Shown here one piece after another: positions 28,550-37,803 of a DNA stretch of 64,000 bases (position 1 is the first letter of the stretch; every line of letters starts with the position of its first letter). The notes beneath the pieces are model-generated. The model was not told where the DNA came from. It ran no database searches and worked only from the letters and a program-made list of their open reading frames with translations. Source of the DNA: Candidatus Didemnitutus sp. (GTDB taxonomy: Bacteria > Verrucomicrobiota > Verrucomicrobiia > Opitutales > Opitutaceae); contig JAGOQJ010000005.1 in assembly GCA_017991595.1 (NCBI GenBank), positions 1-64,000 on the forward strand, given 5' to 3'. Made by a program: the position numbers and the translations under genes.

Positions 28550-28564
28550 GAAATAAACTCACGT

Positions 28565-30347
28565 TCACGGGCGAATCGCGCGCAACACCTGCCGCGCCCC
28601 CGCGTGCGTCGGATCGAGACTGAGCGTGCGCTGCGCCGTCGCCTGCGCGCCCGCACGGTCGCCGGTGCGCAACAGCACAGTCGCCAGCGCGAAGGGATAA
28701 TCCGCTTCCATCGGCGCCGCGCGCTCGGCCTGACGCAGCGCTTCCACTGCATCGGCGAGGCGCGGCGTCTGCGCGAGCAGCAAGCCTAGGTTATACCAAG
28801 CGCGGTGGAGCGAAGGATCGCAGTGCACGGCGAAGCGGAAGGAGTTTTCCGCCTCGGTCATCCGATTGGCCTCGGCGAACGCGAGCCCGGCGCGGAAGGC
28901 GCTCGGACCGCCGCGGGCACCCGCCAATTCCGCCGCCCGATAGAATTCCGTCCCGGCCTCAGCCACGCGACCTTGCCCGGCCAGCACAAAGCCGTGCGCC
29001 TCGCGGATCGGCGGCGAGTGCGGGTCCCAGCGGACCGCGATCGCCAGCTCCGTCTCCGCGCCGACAAGGTCGCCGCGGTTGGCCTTGTCCTGTCCAAGCC
29101 GCATTCGGCCCGAGGGCTGGTCGAGCGTGAGCGCAAGGTATTCGTCGAGCTCTTGGCGCGCCGGCGAATCCGCGGGCAGTTGCGCCGAGAGCGCCCACGC
29201 CGCATCGATCCGCACGAGGCGCACGGGATCCTGCAACAACGGGCGGAGCAGCTCGCCCGCGTCCGGCGCGCCGGAGAAATAGCGCGCGGCCGCCGCGCGT
29301 TCCAGCGGATCAGCGGCTTGGAGCGCGGCGCGCGCCACGTCGCGCCCGAGCGCCGCGCCGCTCGTCTGCGGCAGCAACGAGAGATAAGTCGCGCGCCACG
29401 CGGGGATGTCCTCCGTGCGCAGGAGATCCACGAGCCCCTGCGCGGACTGCGGCGCATCGGCCTGCGCGGCGGCGACCGCACCTTCGTGCCATACCACTCG
29501 TCGGCCTTGGCGATGTTCCACTCGAGGCCCTTGTCGTCGTGGCAGCGGCTGCAGGCGTTGGGGATGCCGAGTTCCTTTGTCAGCAACGGATCGGGCGAGA
29601 GCCAGCCGTGGTCGTGCCGCGGCGCACGTTGCATGTAATTCGTCGTCGGCATGTGGCAGGCGACGCAGGAGTTGCCAGCGCTGTCGGCCTGATGCTTCGA
29701 GTGCGCGAGCGGATCGATGGCGGTGGCGACGACGCCGCTCGGCAACTTCCGCCCGGGCGCCGCGTGACACTGCAGGCAGAGCTGGTTGTCCGTCACGGGC
29801 AGGATCGTCTTCGTCGAGTGCGGATCGTGGCAATCGAGGCAGGTGACGCCCGCGTGGCCCATGCGGCTGAGCAGCACGGAGGTCCAGTTGAAGTCCTCGT
29901 CGCGCTGCTGACCGTCGGGATAAAACGTCGCCGCGTCGACCGGGAGCACGACGCGGTAGTGATCGTGGTAGGCATCGCCGGGCTGGAAGCGGTCGGTGAG
30001 CAATTCATTGCGCGCGTGGCAAGGCGCGCAGGTCTGCATCATCTTCGCGCGATCGCCGGAGAAGGGCGGCTGCGGGCCGCCGGGCGGCGGGTTGGCCTTG
30101 TTGGCATGCGCGGTCGTCGTCGGGCCGTGACACTGGATGCAACCCACGCCGTGCTCGACCCACGTGGAGCGGTAGCTGTCGGCCGCCGCATCGTAACGGC
30201 GCTGGTAACCGGTCATGTGGCAGTGCGCGCACATCGAGTTCCAGTTCATGCCGCGCCCGGTCCAGTGGCCCCACTCGCCGGGGCGACGGTTCTCCGCGCC
30301 GAAGACGTTGAACCATTCCTGTTTCGCCGGTGACCGGCCTCAACATT
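28565..30347 (-). pseudogene. Multiheme cytochrome c-TPR protein, frameshifted and 5'-truncated
   Basis: The minus strand encodes heme sites CAHCH, CIQCH, CAPCH, CLDCH, CLQCH, CVACH and CSRCH in one frame (about 29490-30340). The reading then shifts to a second frame (28565 to about 29490) encoding HEAT-like and TPR helices (AFRAGLAFAEANRM, HRAWYNLGLLLAQ). The change falls near 29475-29500 (around GGTGCGGTCGCCGCC), so one base was gained or lost. Coding continues upstream of the ATG at 30249 (WFNVFGAENRRPGEWGHWTG) right into the IS left end at 30348, so the 5' part is missing. The family is a periplasmic multiheme electron-transfer or nitrite/hydroxylamine-type cytochrome. Seven hemes remain but expression as one protein is unlikely. 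Confidence 0.8.
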
Positions 30348-30364
30348 TCGAGCCACTCCGAGAG

Positions 30365-31282
30365 TTAGTCCGGGATGTTGTTGTGGGTTGATCTATCGGT
30401 TGTCGTTGGCGCTGTCCCGACGGAGGGAGGCCGCAGGCCGACCGGAGTCGGGACAGCAGTAAGTTGGGCGGCGTAATTCACGGGGCTGCGGTAGCCGAGG
30501 CGACTGTGCGGTCGGCGGGTATTGTAGTCGATGCGGAAGTCCTCGATGACGATGCGGGCCTCGGTGAGGGTCCACAGTTGCTCGCGGTTGAGGCACTCGT
30601 CGCGGAAGCGACCGTGGAAGGACTCCACGAAGCCGTTCTGCCAGGGGCTGGCTGGTTCGATATAGATCGTCCTGATTTTCTGCTCCGCCAGCCACTGCTG
30701 GAGTTCCTTGGCGATAAATTCCGATCCGTTGTCGGAGCGGATATACTCGGGGGCGCCGTGCTGCTCGATGGCTTCCTGCACCAACCGGATCACGTCGCCG
30801 GATTTTAACGCCCGGTCGGCCCGCAGGACGTGGCACTCGCGGGTATACTCGTCGAGCACCGTGAGCATCCACAACGCGCCGCCGCGCACGGTGGCATCCG
30901 CGATGAAGTCCCACGTCCAGACGTGCCCGCGGTGCGTCGCCTGGGTCGGCAGCCCTGTCGAGTGCCCACGTCGCACCTGCTTGCGCTTGGTCGGAGGCAC
31001 GCGCAGGCCTTCCAGCCGGCGCAGCCGCTGCACCTAGCGCTGGCCGACGGGCCAGCCCTCGGCGCGCAGCATCGCCGCAATCCGGCGGTAGCCGTAGCGG
31101 GGATGTCGCTCGGAGAGTGTGTGGACGCGGGCCACCAGTTGCTGCTGGCGCTCGCTGCGCTGCCCGGCGCGATACCACCAGGTGGCTCGCGCCAAGCGCA
31201 AGATCCGGCACGCCTGGCGCCCGGAGCACAGGCGCTCGGCGAGCACCGCCTGCGCCATCTGCTTCTTGTGCCCCGGGCTCAT
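30365..31282 (-). pseudogene. IS3 OrfB transposase with internal stop
   Basis: The DDE integrase-type transposase is split by a TAG at 31034-31036 (GWPVGQR-stop-VQRLRRLEGLRVP; probably a CAG Gln codon originally). The N-terminal HTH_21 part lies at 31037-31282 and the rve core at 30365-31033. Catalytic residues are present: Asp in VWTWDFIAD, Asp in RSDNGSEF and Glu in NGFVESFHGRFRDE. Only the stop spoils it, so suppression or reversion could restore it. Confidence 0.8.
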
Positions 31283-31283
31283 A

Positions 31284-31547
31284 ATTTTTTTCGTTCACGA
31301 AGCGCAGCACCCGGTTCTCCAGCAGCGAGTCCGCCAGCATCTTCTTCAGCTCGGTGTTCTCCCGCTCCAGCTCCTTCAGCCGCTTGGCCTCGTTGACCTC
31401 CATCATCCCGAACTCGCGCTTCCAGCGGTGGAACGTCACCTCCGAGATGTTCTTCTCCTTGCACAGCTCCGCGATCGTGCGCCCGCCAGCATCAGCTTCG
31501 CGCAATATCCGGATCTTCTCCTCGGTTTTGAACTTCTTGCCTTTCAT
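31284..31547 (-). CDS. IS3 OrfA (HTH) of the defective copy
   Basis: MKGKKFKTEEKIRILREADA with ISEVTFHRWKREFGM is the HTH_Tnp_1 DNA-binding part, followed by a leucine-zipper helix (KRLKELERENTELKKMLADS). The frame does not stop at the orfB start but stays open to 30393. The junction holds seven A residues; eight would create the TGA that overlaps the orfB ATG (ATGA) and give the usual -1 slippage site. One base is therefore probably lost. Confidence 0.7.
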
Positions 31548-31655
31548 GTCTGGGTCCTTTCTTGACCCAGACTAACTCCTAAGGCGGCTCCAAATTACGA
31601 GGTCACGTCAAACCTGCTTCCGCATCGTCGTCGCAATCCGCTCACCGGCGAGTGG

Positions 31656-32615
31656 GTGCTCTGCTCGCCGCACCGCACCAGCCGGCCCTGGCAGGGGCAG
31701 CAGGAAGCCATTGCCGCCGACGCCCGCCCCGCACACGACCCCACGTGTTACCTCTGCGCCGGCAACCGGCGGGCCAACGGCGAGGTCAATCCCGCCTATC
31801 GCGACACCTATGTCTTCGAGAACGATTTTCGCGCGCTGCTCGATCAGGAGACGGCGGCAGGCCCCGCTTCATCCATCCTCTTCGAACAGTCGCCCGTCCG
31901 CGGCACGTGCCGAGTGATTTGCTTCTCCCCGCGCCACGACCTGACGCTCGCCCGCATGCAACCCGCGGAGATCGAGGCCGTGATCGACACATGGCAAAAG
32001 CAGACCGCGGAGCTCGGCCGACGCTACCGTTGGGTGCAGGTTTTCGAAAACAAGGGCGCCGTCATGGGCTGCTCGAATCCTCACCCGCACGGCCAAGTCT
32101 GGGCGATGGATTTTCTGCCCACACTGCCCGAGCTTGAGGATCGGCATCAGCGCAGCTACGCCCACGCGCACGGCCGGCCACTGCTGCTGGATTATGCGGA
32201 GGAGGAACTCCGCCGCGAGGAGCGCGTCGTGTGGCGTAACGACGATTGGCTCGTCGTGGTGCCGCACTGGGCCACGTGGCCGTTCGAGACGTTGCTGCTG
32301 CCGCGCTTCCCCGCGCCGCGCCTCACCGACGTCGCGCCGGCGCAGGTCGCCACGCTCGCGGCTGCACTGCAGGCGCTGCTCCGGTGCTACGACGCGCTCT
32401 TCCAAGTGGATTTCCCTTACTCGATGGGCTGGCACGGCGCACCCTTCGACCGCACGCCCGGCGAACACTGGCAGGTGCACGCGCATTTTTATCCACCGCT
32501 GCTGCGCTCGGCCACGGTGAAGAAATTCATGGTCGGCTTCGAAATGCTTGGCGAAGCGCAGCGCGACATCATGCCCGAAGCCGCCGCCGCGCGTCTGCGC
32601 GAACTCGCGCCCTGA
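31656..32615 (+). CDS. galT: Galactose-1-phosphate uridylyltransferase, 5' end lost
   Basis: The protein exchanges UMP between UDP-glucose and galactose-1-phosphate in the Leloir pathway. Visible motifs are zinc ligand [23 protein letters not shown] with the nucleophilic His, WPFETLLLP and [13 protein letters not shown]. Homology extends upstream of the GTG at 31656 (LLPHRRRNPLTGEW, encoded at about 31613-31654) but no start codon exists between that and the IS end at 31592. So about 20 N-terminal residues cannot be initiated normally. The remaining GTG-started form may be inactive. It precedes galE by 13 bases. Confidence 0.75.
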   Translation: MLCSPHRTSRPWQGQQEAIAADARPAHDPTCYLCAGNRRANGEVNPAYRDTYVFENDFRALLDQETAAGPASSILFEQSPVRGTCRVICFSPRHDLTLARMQPAEIEAVIDTWQKQTAELGRRYRWVQVFENKGAVMGCSNPHPHGQVWAMDFLPTLPELEDRHQRSYAHAHGRPLLLDYAEEELRREERVVWRNDDWLVVVPHWATWPFETLLLPRFPAPRLTDVAPAQVATLAAALQALLRCYDALFQVDFPYSMGWHGAPFDRTPGEHWQVHAHFYPPLLRSATVKKFMVGFEMLGEAQRDIMPEAAAARLRELAP

Positions 32616-32628
32616 ACGCGCATTCCCC

Positions 32629-33609
32629 ATGAAGATCCTCGTCACCGGCGGCGCCGGCTACATCGGCAGCGTCGCCACCGAAACCCTGATCGGCCAAGGG
32701 CACTCCGTCCTTGTCTTCGACAACCTCCAGCAAGGCCACGAGGAGGCGCTCGAGCCCGGCGCCTCATTCGTGCGCGGCGATCTGCGCGATGCCGCCGCCA
32801 TCTCGGCCGCAATCGGCGACTTCCGACCCGACGCCGTGATGCACTTCGCCGCGAATTCCCTCGTCGGCGAGTCGATGCGCGATCCTTTCGCCTACCTCGG
32901 CGACAACGTCGTCGCCGCGCTGAACCTCCTGCGGGCCATGGATGCCCACGGCGTGCAACGCATCATCCTCTCCTCGACGGCCAATCTCTTCGCCGATCCG
33001 CTGAAGATGCCGATCGACGAGGACGAACGCATCATCCCCGGCAGTCCCTACGGTGAATCCAAGGGCATCATCGAACGCCTGCTCCACTGGCTTTCGGTCA
33101 CCCGCGGCCTGCGTTACGCCTGCCTGCGCTATTTCAACGCTGCCGGCGCAACCGAGCGCCACGGCGAGGACCACAATCCCGAGTTGCACCTCATCCCGCT
33201 CGTCCTGAAAGTCGCGCTCGGTCAGCGTGAAAGCATCTCGATCTTCGGCGATGACTACCCGACGCCCGACGGCACCTGCATCCGCGACTACATCCACGTG
33301 CTCGACTTGATCGACGCGCACGTTCTCGCACTCCACGCGCTCGATCAGGGCAACCGCATCTACAACCTCGGCAACGGCCGGGGCTTCTCGGTGCGGGAAG
33401 TCATCGACACCGCCGAGCGCGTCACCGGCCGCAAGATTGCGGTCAAGGTCTCCGCCCGCCGCCCGGGCGATCCCGCGGTGCTGGTGGCCGGCAGCGAGAA
33501 GATCCGACGCGAACTCGGCTGGCAGCCCCGTCACCCCGACCTCGAGGCGATCGTGCGCACCGCGTGGCACTGGCACTCACGCCATCCGCACGGTTACCGC
33601 CAAGCGTAA
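32629..33609 (+). CDS. galE: UDP-glucose 4-epimerase
   Basis: From ATG 32629 the product is 326 aa, the usual GalE size. The NAD motif is GGAGYIGS at the N terminus. The SDR catalytic Ser/Thr lies in [10 protein letters not shown] and the Tyr-x3-Lys in [10 protein letters not shown]. The C terminal part has [15 protein letters not shown]. The catalytic SST is followed by ANLFADP rather than the usual AAVYG, a local divergence. It follows galT closely in one operon. Confidence 0.9.
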   Translation: MKILVTGGAGYIGSVATETLIGQGHSVLVFDNLQQGHEEALEPGASFVRGDLRDAAAISAAIGDFRPDAVMHFAANSLVGESMRDPFAYLGDNVVAALNLLRAMDAHGVQRIILSSTANLFADPLKMPIDEDERIIPGSPYGESKGIIERLLHWLSVTRGLRYACLRYFNAAGATERHGEDHNPELHLIPLVLKVALGQRESISIFGDDYPTPDGTCIRDYIHVLDLIDAHVLALHALDQGNRIYNLGNGRGFSVREVIDTAERVTGRKIAVKVSARRPGDPAVLVAGSEKIRRELGWQPRHPDLEAIVRTAWHWHSRHPHGYRQA

Positions 33610-33655
33610 GTCGGCCCGACCGCCTCGGGCATCACGCGCGCGGACGTAGCCTGCC

Positions 33656-33688
33656 AAAACAAAAACGCTGCGCCCTTCGGCGCAGCGT
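33656..33688 (-). terminator. Intrinsic terminator of YugP-type gene
   Basis: ACGCTGCGCC (33665-33674) and GGCGCAGCGT (33679-33688) pair around a CTTC/GAAG tetraloop. On the minus strand it is followed by TTTTTGTTTT. It ends the minus-strand gene at 33723 and may also stop galE transcripts. Confidence 0.85.
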
Positions 33689-33722
33689 CGAGAGATTCGG
33701 GCGCAATCGCGGTGCTATTACC

Positions 33723-34415
33723 TCACTCGTCGCGACGGCCGCCCAACAGGAGGAGCAGGATGTGCAGCAAGCTGCCGAGCGACGCGACGAACGCGGCCAC
33801 GTAGGTGAGCGCCGCAGCATCGAGCGTCTCGTGGACATGCGGCATCTCATCGCGCTCGACGATGCCGAGGTTCACGAGTTGGAGCTTGGCGCGGCGGCTC
33901 GCATCGAACTCCACCGGCAGCGTCACCAGCTGGAACAAGCAGATGACGGCCAGCGCGACGGCGCCGATCGTGAGGAAGATGCCGCCCAGGCCTTTCGCGC
34001 CGAGCAAGATGCCGGCGATGATGAGGAACTGCGAGGCGCCCGCCGAGATCTGGGTCACCGGCACGAGGGTCTGGCGCAGCTTCATCATGCCGTAGCCGAC
34101 CTTGTGCTGGATGGCGTGGCCGGCCTCGTGCGCGGCGACGCCGAGCGCAGCGAGACTGGTGCCGTCGTAATTGTGCTCCGACAGGGCGAGCCGGCGATTG
34201 ATCGGGTCGTAGTGGTCGGTGAGCTGGCCTTCCACACGGACGATCTGCACATCACGGACCCCCGCGCTTTGCATCACCGCGGCCGCAGCTTCGCGACCGG
34301 TGATGTGTCCGCGCGACGGAATCCGCACGTTCTTGTTGTAGGCGCTCGTCACGCGCATCTGCGCGTAGAGGCCGAAGAGCATGGGGACGATGATGAGGAT
34401 GATCCAGATGAACAT
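33723..34415 (-). CDS. Membrane zinc metallopeptidase, YugP type
   Basis: ATG 34415 gives 230 aa; the longer frame to 34724 overlaps the TonB receptor gene. The first helix MFIWIILIIVPMLFGLYAQM anchors it. HEAGHAIQHK is the HExxH zinc site and two more hydrophobic helices follow (FLIIAGILLGA, IFLTIGAVALAVICLFQLV). The family is the Zn_peptidase_2 / YugP group of unknown substrate. It ends at the intrinsic terminator at 33656-33688. Confidence 0.88.
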   Translation of the reverse strand: MFIWIILIIVPMLFGLYAQMRVTSAYNKNVRIPSRGHITGREAAAAVMQSAGVRDVQIVRVEGQLTDHYDPINRRLALSEHNYDGTSLAALGVAAHEAGHAIQHKVGYGMMKLRQTLVPVTQISAGASQFLIIAGILLGAKGLGGIFLTIGAVALAVICLFQLVTLPVEFDASRRAKLQLVNLGIVERDEMPHVHETLDAAALTYVAAFVASLGSLLHILLLLLGGRRDE

Positions 34416-34512
34416 GGGAGGAATAAACAGCGCGAAACATTGGCGACCGGAAAGGATTTTCCAGTGAAATCGGCCGCACTGGAAAGCCGTGGCGCGCTTG
34501 TAATTCGACTGG

Positions 34513-36384
34513 TTACCAGCGGTAGGACACGCCGCCGCTGACTTGGCGCCTTGAGGCGGGCACCGACGGGACTTCCTGGAAGTCGTCGTCCCAGACGTTG
34601 TCGACCAGCAGGGAGAATTCCCAACCGCGCAAGCGCGGCGGCAGGTAATAGACTCCCCAATTCGAAAGCAGCGCCTCGTCCCCGGTCGTGCGCAGGACGT
34701 TCCGCTCCTGGGTGCGCACTTCATTGTCGAAACGCAGCTCCACGCCCCAGCCCAACCGCCACGTGAACGCCGCGGTCAGGCGGTGGCGCGGAAAATTGAG
34801 CGCATAGTAACTGCCCGTGACGGAGGTGTCTAAATCCGTGCGCTTGCGTAGCCATTGGTAGCCCGCCACCGCATCGAAGCGCGGAGAGCGGTAAGCGACC
34901 ACGACTTCGAGACCGTAGGTGTCGAGATCGAGCGCCGTGGCCGTGCGCACGCCAGGGAAAGTCCAGTCGACCAGATCGTCGTCGCGACGATGGAACGCCG
35001 CCGCCTCAACCTGCCAAGCGCCGCGTGCCAGAGAGGTGCCGAGTTCGAGGTTGTGGCTGCGCGTCGCCCCGAGATCGCGGTTGCCGCGGAAGAGCCCGGC
35101 GGTCGGGTTGGAATTGAGCGCGGTGTAAGTCGGGAACTGCGCCGCCTGCGCATATTCAAGATAGACACGCCGTCCGTGTCCTGCGCGCTCGATGCCGACG
35201 ATCGGCGAGAGGACTGCCCCGTGGCGGTTCGAGTCATCGTAGTTCGCGCCGGCGCGAAGCGTCAGTGTGTCGCCTTGCGCCAGTGGCCGGCTCCACTCGG
35301 GCACGAGGGAGAGTTTCCAATTCGACCGCCCAGAGAAACGACCGTAAGTCAGCGCCGTCGAATCGATGTCGTCCGTGCTCACATCGGCGCCGTAGCGCAC
35401 GGCCGCAGCGCCGAGCACCACGCGCCCCGCCACCGACGCGCCGTAAACCCAGGTCGTGTGCTCGAACAGCGTGTTCGGCGCGAAGCGGTTGAACTCGTAG
35501 TCGTCACGATGACGCCGGTGGTAGGCACCGAGTTCCAATTCGTTGCCCTGTGCGTCGCGCCACACGTGATTGAGCGCGACGAGGAAGGTTTCCAGATCCT
35601 CCGATTCGCGAAAACCGGCATACGGGGTGTAGAGGTTGGGCCAGCCGAAGAACTTCGTCTGATAACCGGCGAACACATCCGTCTGGGACAACGCACCTCG
35701 CACTTGGAAGCGCACCGCCGCCCGGCGGAAATCATGATCGCCGTAGTCCATGGTGCCGTCGGACTCCGAGCGCGAGAGATCGACGTCGACGCCGACCGTG
35801 CGCCCGCCCGCCTCCAACTCCCGCGCCGTGGCGAGATAGATGGACTGACGATTGAAGTGGTTTTGTCCCGCGCCCACGGACACAAATCCGCCCGACGCGA
35901 TCGGACGCCAGGCGTAAGCGACCGTGCCAACACTGGCATTGAAGCCCCGGATCGCATTCTGCGCACCGGTCAGCACCTGCACCGGTCCCAACATGCGCGG
36001 CGGAACGGGGATCTCGGCGAAATAGTGCCCGGTCTGCGGATCGCCTAGAGCCAGCGCTCCGAGGCGGAACCCGGTGTTCTCGAAGATGCCGCCCCTGATC
36101 GCGATGTCCGCCTGCGCCTCGGCCAGGTTGCGGCCCTGCACGTCGACGCGCGGCTCGAACCGCAACGCCGACACCGGCATGTCCATCGTGGCCGATGGCT
36201 CCTGATTGGCGATGCGCTCCGAGCGCACGGGGAACTCCGGCAGTTCGACCGGCGCGTTCGCATCCGTCGTCTGCGCCGCAGCGGTCAGAGCAAGCATGGA
36301 CGACATGCCTGCGCCAAACAGCGCCCGCGCCAACGAAAGCCCGCCTTTGCTCAGGTTAATTTTAATTTTATTGAACTTAACCAT
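34513..36384 (-). CDS. TonB-dependent outer-membrane receptor
   Basis: From ATG 36384 the product is 623 aa with a signal peptide (ends LTAAAQ). The plug domain spans roughly 60-170 (ADIAIRGGIFENTGFRLG), followed by about 22 beta strands. The C terminus QVSGGVSYRW ends in an aromatic residue as outer-membrane barrels do. BtuB or siderophore type cannot be decided. No cobalamin riboswitch is visible upstream. Its start lies only 4 bases after the T-tract of the ferredoxin terminator and no good Shine-Dalgarno is seen. Confidence 0.85.
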   Translation of the reverse strand: MVKFNKIKINLSKGGLSLARALFGAGMSSMLALTAAAQTTDANAPVELPEFPVRSERIANQEPSATMDMPVSALRFEPRVDVQGRNLAEAQADIAIRGGIFENTGFRLGALALGDPQTGHYFAEIPVPPRMLGPVQVLTGAQNAIRGFNASVGTVAYAWRPIASGGFVSVGAGQNHFNRQSIYLATARELEAGGRTVGVDVDLSRSESDGTMDYGDHDFRRAAVRFQVRGALSQTDVFAGYQTKFFGWPNLYTPYAGFRESEDLETFLVALNHVWRDAQGNELELGAYHRRHRDDYEFNRFAPNTLFEHTTWVYGASVAGRVVLGAAAVRYGADVSTDDIDSTALTYGRFSGRSNWKLSLVPEWSRPLAQGDTLTLRAGANYDDSNRHGAVLSPIVGIERAGHGRRVYLEYAQAAQFPTYTALNSNPTAGLFRGNRDLGATRSHNLELGTSLARGAWQVEAAAFHRRDDDLVDWTFPGVRTATALDLDTYGLEVVVAYRSPRFDAVAGYQWLRKRTDLDTSVTGSYYALNFPRHRLTAAFTWRLGWGVELRFDNEVRTQERNVLRTTGDEALLSNWGVYYLPPRLRGWEFSLLVDNVWDDDFQEVPSVPASRRQVSGGVSYRW

Positions 36385-36387
36385 AAG

Positions 36388-36422
36388 GGTAAAACAAAGC
36401 CGCCGAGCTGAATTCGGCGGCT
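36388..36422 (-). terminator. Ferredoxin terminator overlapping receptor leader
   Basis: AGCCGCCGA (36398-36406) pairs with TCGGCGGCT (36414-36422). On the minus strand it is followed by TTGTTTTA. It ends the ferredoxin transcript and is directly in front of the receptor ATG, so receptor expression would need read-through or a start nearby. Confidence 0.75.
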
Positions 36423-36434
36423 GATGCGGTGGGA

Positions 36435-36671
36435 TTATTCCTCGCCGTCGTTGCCGATGGCCTCGACGGGGCAGCCTTCCAAGGCCTCCATGCAAAGGGC
36501 CGCTTCCTCTTCGGTGGTCGGTTGTTTGTGGACGAAGGAGTAGCCACCTTCGTCGTGGCGGGTGAAGAAATTAGGCGCCGTTTCGCGGCAGAGATCGCAG
36601 TCGATGCATTGCTGATCGACGTAGAATTTACCCGCCGCGTTTTCCTTCCACTTTTCTGCTTTGTTGGCCAT
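36435..36671 (-). CDS. Small [4Fe-4S] ferredoxin
   Basis: ATG 36671 gives 78 aa. CIDCDLC and a distant EGCPVEAIG supply the CxxCxxC...CP ligand pattern for a single 4Fe-4S cluster, in the style of Fer4_13/15 ferredoxins. A GAGGAGG ribosome site precedes the start. The in-frame extension to 37388 is antisense to the rhomboid gene and is rejected. Electron partners are not evident in the window. Confidence 0.85.
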   Translation of the reverse strand: MANKAEKWKENAAGKFYVDQQCIDCDLCRETAPNFFTRHDEGGYSFVHKQPTTEEEAALCMEALEGCPVEAIGNDGEE

Positions 36672-36703
36672 TTCGGGCGATTCAACGCCAATCGCCTCCT
36701 CTG

Positions 36704-36781
36704 TCAAGCGGGCCCATGGCATCTGACGCACTCCGCCGCCGGCGGAGCCAAGCGGGGCTTGTATTTGCAATCGGGGCACAT
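36704..36781 (-). CDS. Possible 25-aa CxxC microprotein
   Basis: ATG 36781 opens 25 codons with two Cys knuckles: CPDC at positions 2-5 and CVRC at positions 19-22. It ends 32 bases before the ferredoxin start and a moderate GGCGGAAG site precedes it. It may be a tiny zinc-binding protein or a leader peptide, or chance. It is divergent from the rhomboid gene with no overlap. Confidence 0.3.
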   Translation of the reverse strand: MCPDCKYKPRLAPPAAECVRCHGPA

Positions 36782-36794
36782 AACTTCCGCCCAG

Positions 36795-37679
36795 ATGCTG
36801 TCCGACCGATCCTACATGCGCTCCGATTACCCGCAGGAGACGACATCGGTGCTGACTTGGATCCTGTCGGCCACGCTGGCGGGCGCCGCCCTGCAGTTTG
36901 CGTTCGGGCAATTGGGTTTCCGAGGCTTCGACGCGCTGTTCGCCCTGTCGCTGGACGGCTTGAGGCACTTCAAGGTGTGGACGCTGGCGAGCTACGTGTT
37001 GCTCCACGGCGACCTGCTCCACCTTTTGTTCAACGCCCTCGGCATTTTCCTCATCGGTCGCGAGGTGGCTCCGCTGCTTGGCACCACGCGTTTCCTGCAA
37101 TTCTACCTCTCGGCCGCCGTATTGGGCGGCGTGCTCTGGTTGGGCGTCAGCGCCTTGGGCGGCGGGGGCGCGCTCGTGGGGGCGTCCGCCTGCGTAGTGG
37201 GCATGCTGGTATTCTTCGCGTTGGTCTATCCCGAGCGCGAAGTCACCTTCCTCGTCTTCTTCGTCCTGCCCGTCACGCTGAAGCCGAAATTCCTCGCGTG
37301 GGGCCTGCTCGTCTTCGAACTGCTCGGCTTGTTCTTCAGCGAATTGCCCGGCGCGCTGTTCCCCACGGCTATCGCGCACTCCGCGCATCTCGGCGGCATG
37401 CTGGCCGCTTGGGTTTATTTCCGCTTCATCTACGCCGCCGCGGGCTGGGACCGCGCCTCGCAGCCAAGCGTGGGGTTCGCCACATGGTTACGCCGACGGG
37501 CACCCGCACCGGAAGCCCCGGCAAAGATCGAGACCAAGCCCGAGACGCCGACCCGCCGGGACCTGCGCGCGGAAGTCGATCGCATCCTCGATAAGATAAA
37601 TGCGCACGGCTTCGGCGCTCTTACTGAGGATGAAAAACGCATTTTGGACGACGCCAAAGACATGCTCAGCCGCCGCTGA
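36795..37679 (+). CDS. Rhomboid family intramembrane serine protease
   Basis: ATG 36795 gives 294 aa. Six hydrophobic helices cover about 20-215. The catalytic Ser lies in GASACVVGM (the usual GxSG has Ala at the fourth place here) and the catalytic His in AHSAHLGGMLAAW; the supporting Asn is in HLLFNALGIFL. A charged cytosolic C-terminal tail of about 70 residues with AEVDRILDKINAHGFGALT follows, known in other rhomboids of these bacteria. Substrates are unknown. Confidence 0.85.
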   Translation: MLSDRSYMRSDYPQETTSVLTWILSATLAGAALQFAFGQLGFRGFDALFALSLDGLRHFKVWTLASYVLLHGDLLHLLFNALGIFLIGREVAPLLGTTRFLQFYLSAAVLGGVLWLGVSALGGGGALVGASACVVGMLVFFALVYPEREVTFLVFFVLPVTLKPKFLAWGLLVFELLGLFFSELPGALFPTAIAHSAHLGGMLAAWVYFRFIYAAAGWDRASQPSVGFATWLRRRAPAPEAPAKIETKPETPTRRDLRAEVDRILDKINAHGFGALTEDEKRILDDAKDMLSRR

Positions 37680-37803
37680 TCCGGTGATCGCCCGCCCTTT
37701 CCATCTGCCTGCGGCTCCCGCCGCCCCCGCCCTTCGTCGCGCGGAACACGCCGCTCGTCGAATTAGGAAACAATCTTCGCTCCTGCGCGACTAATCCCCA
37801 CCC

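Larger units (their letters stand above)
30348..31592 (-). mobile_element. IS3-family insertion sequence, defective copy
   Basis: The 1245-base element has imperfect 27-base terminal inverted repeats: left starts TCGAGCC at 30348, right (read inward) starts TGGAGCC at 31592, and both share GAGTTAGTC followed by C or T and GGG. It carries orfA and orfB on the minus strand. No matching target duplication is seen at the two ends. Both flanking genes (cytochrome and galT) lack their 5' ends, which suggests an adjacent deletion after insertion. Confidence 0.85.

Noticed and set aside
28604-30333. Plus-strand frames opposite the cytochrome
   Set aside because: The minus strand has seven heme motifs in frame; the plus frames have none.
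31270-31300. Working -1 slippage site in the IS
   Set aside because: The orfB frame is +1, not -1, relative to orfA with the seven A residues present, so the site as it stands does not fit.
36385-36434. Cobalamin riboswitch before the TonB receptor
   Set aside because: The gap is only 50 bases and is filled by a terminator.
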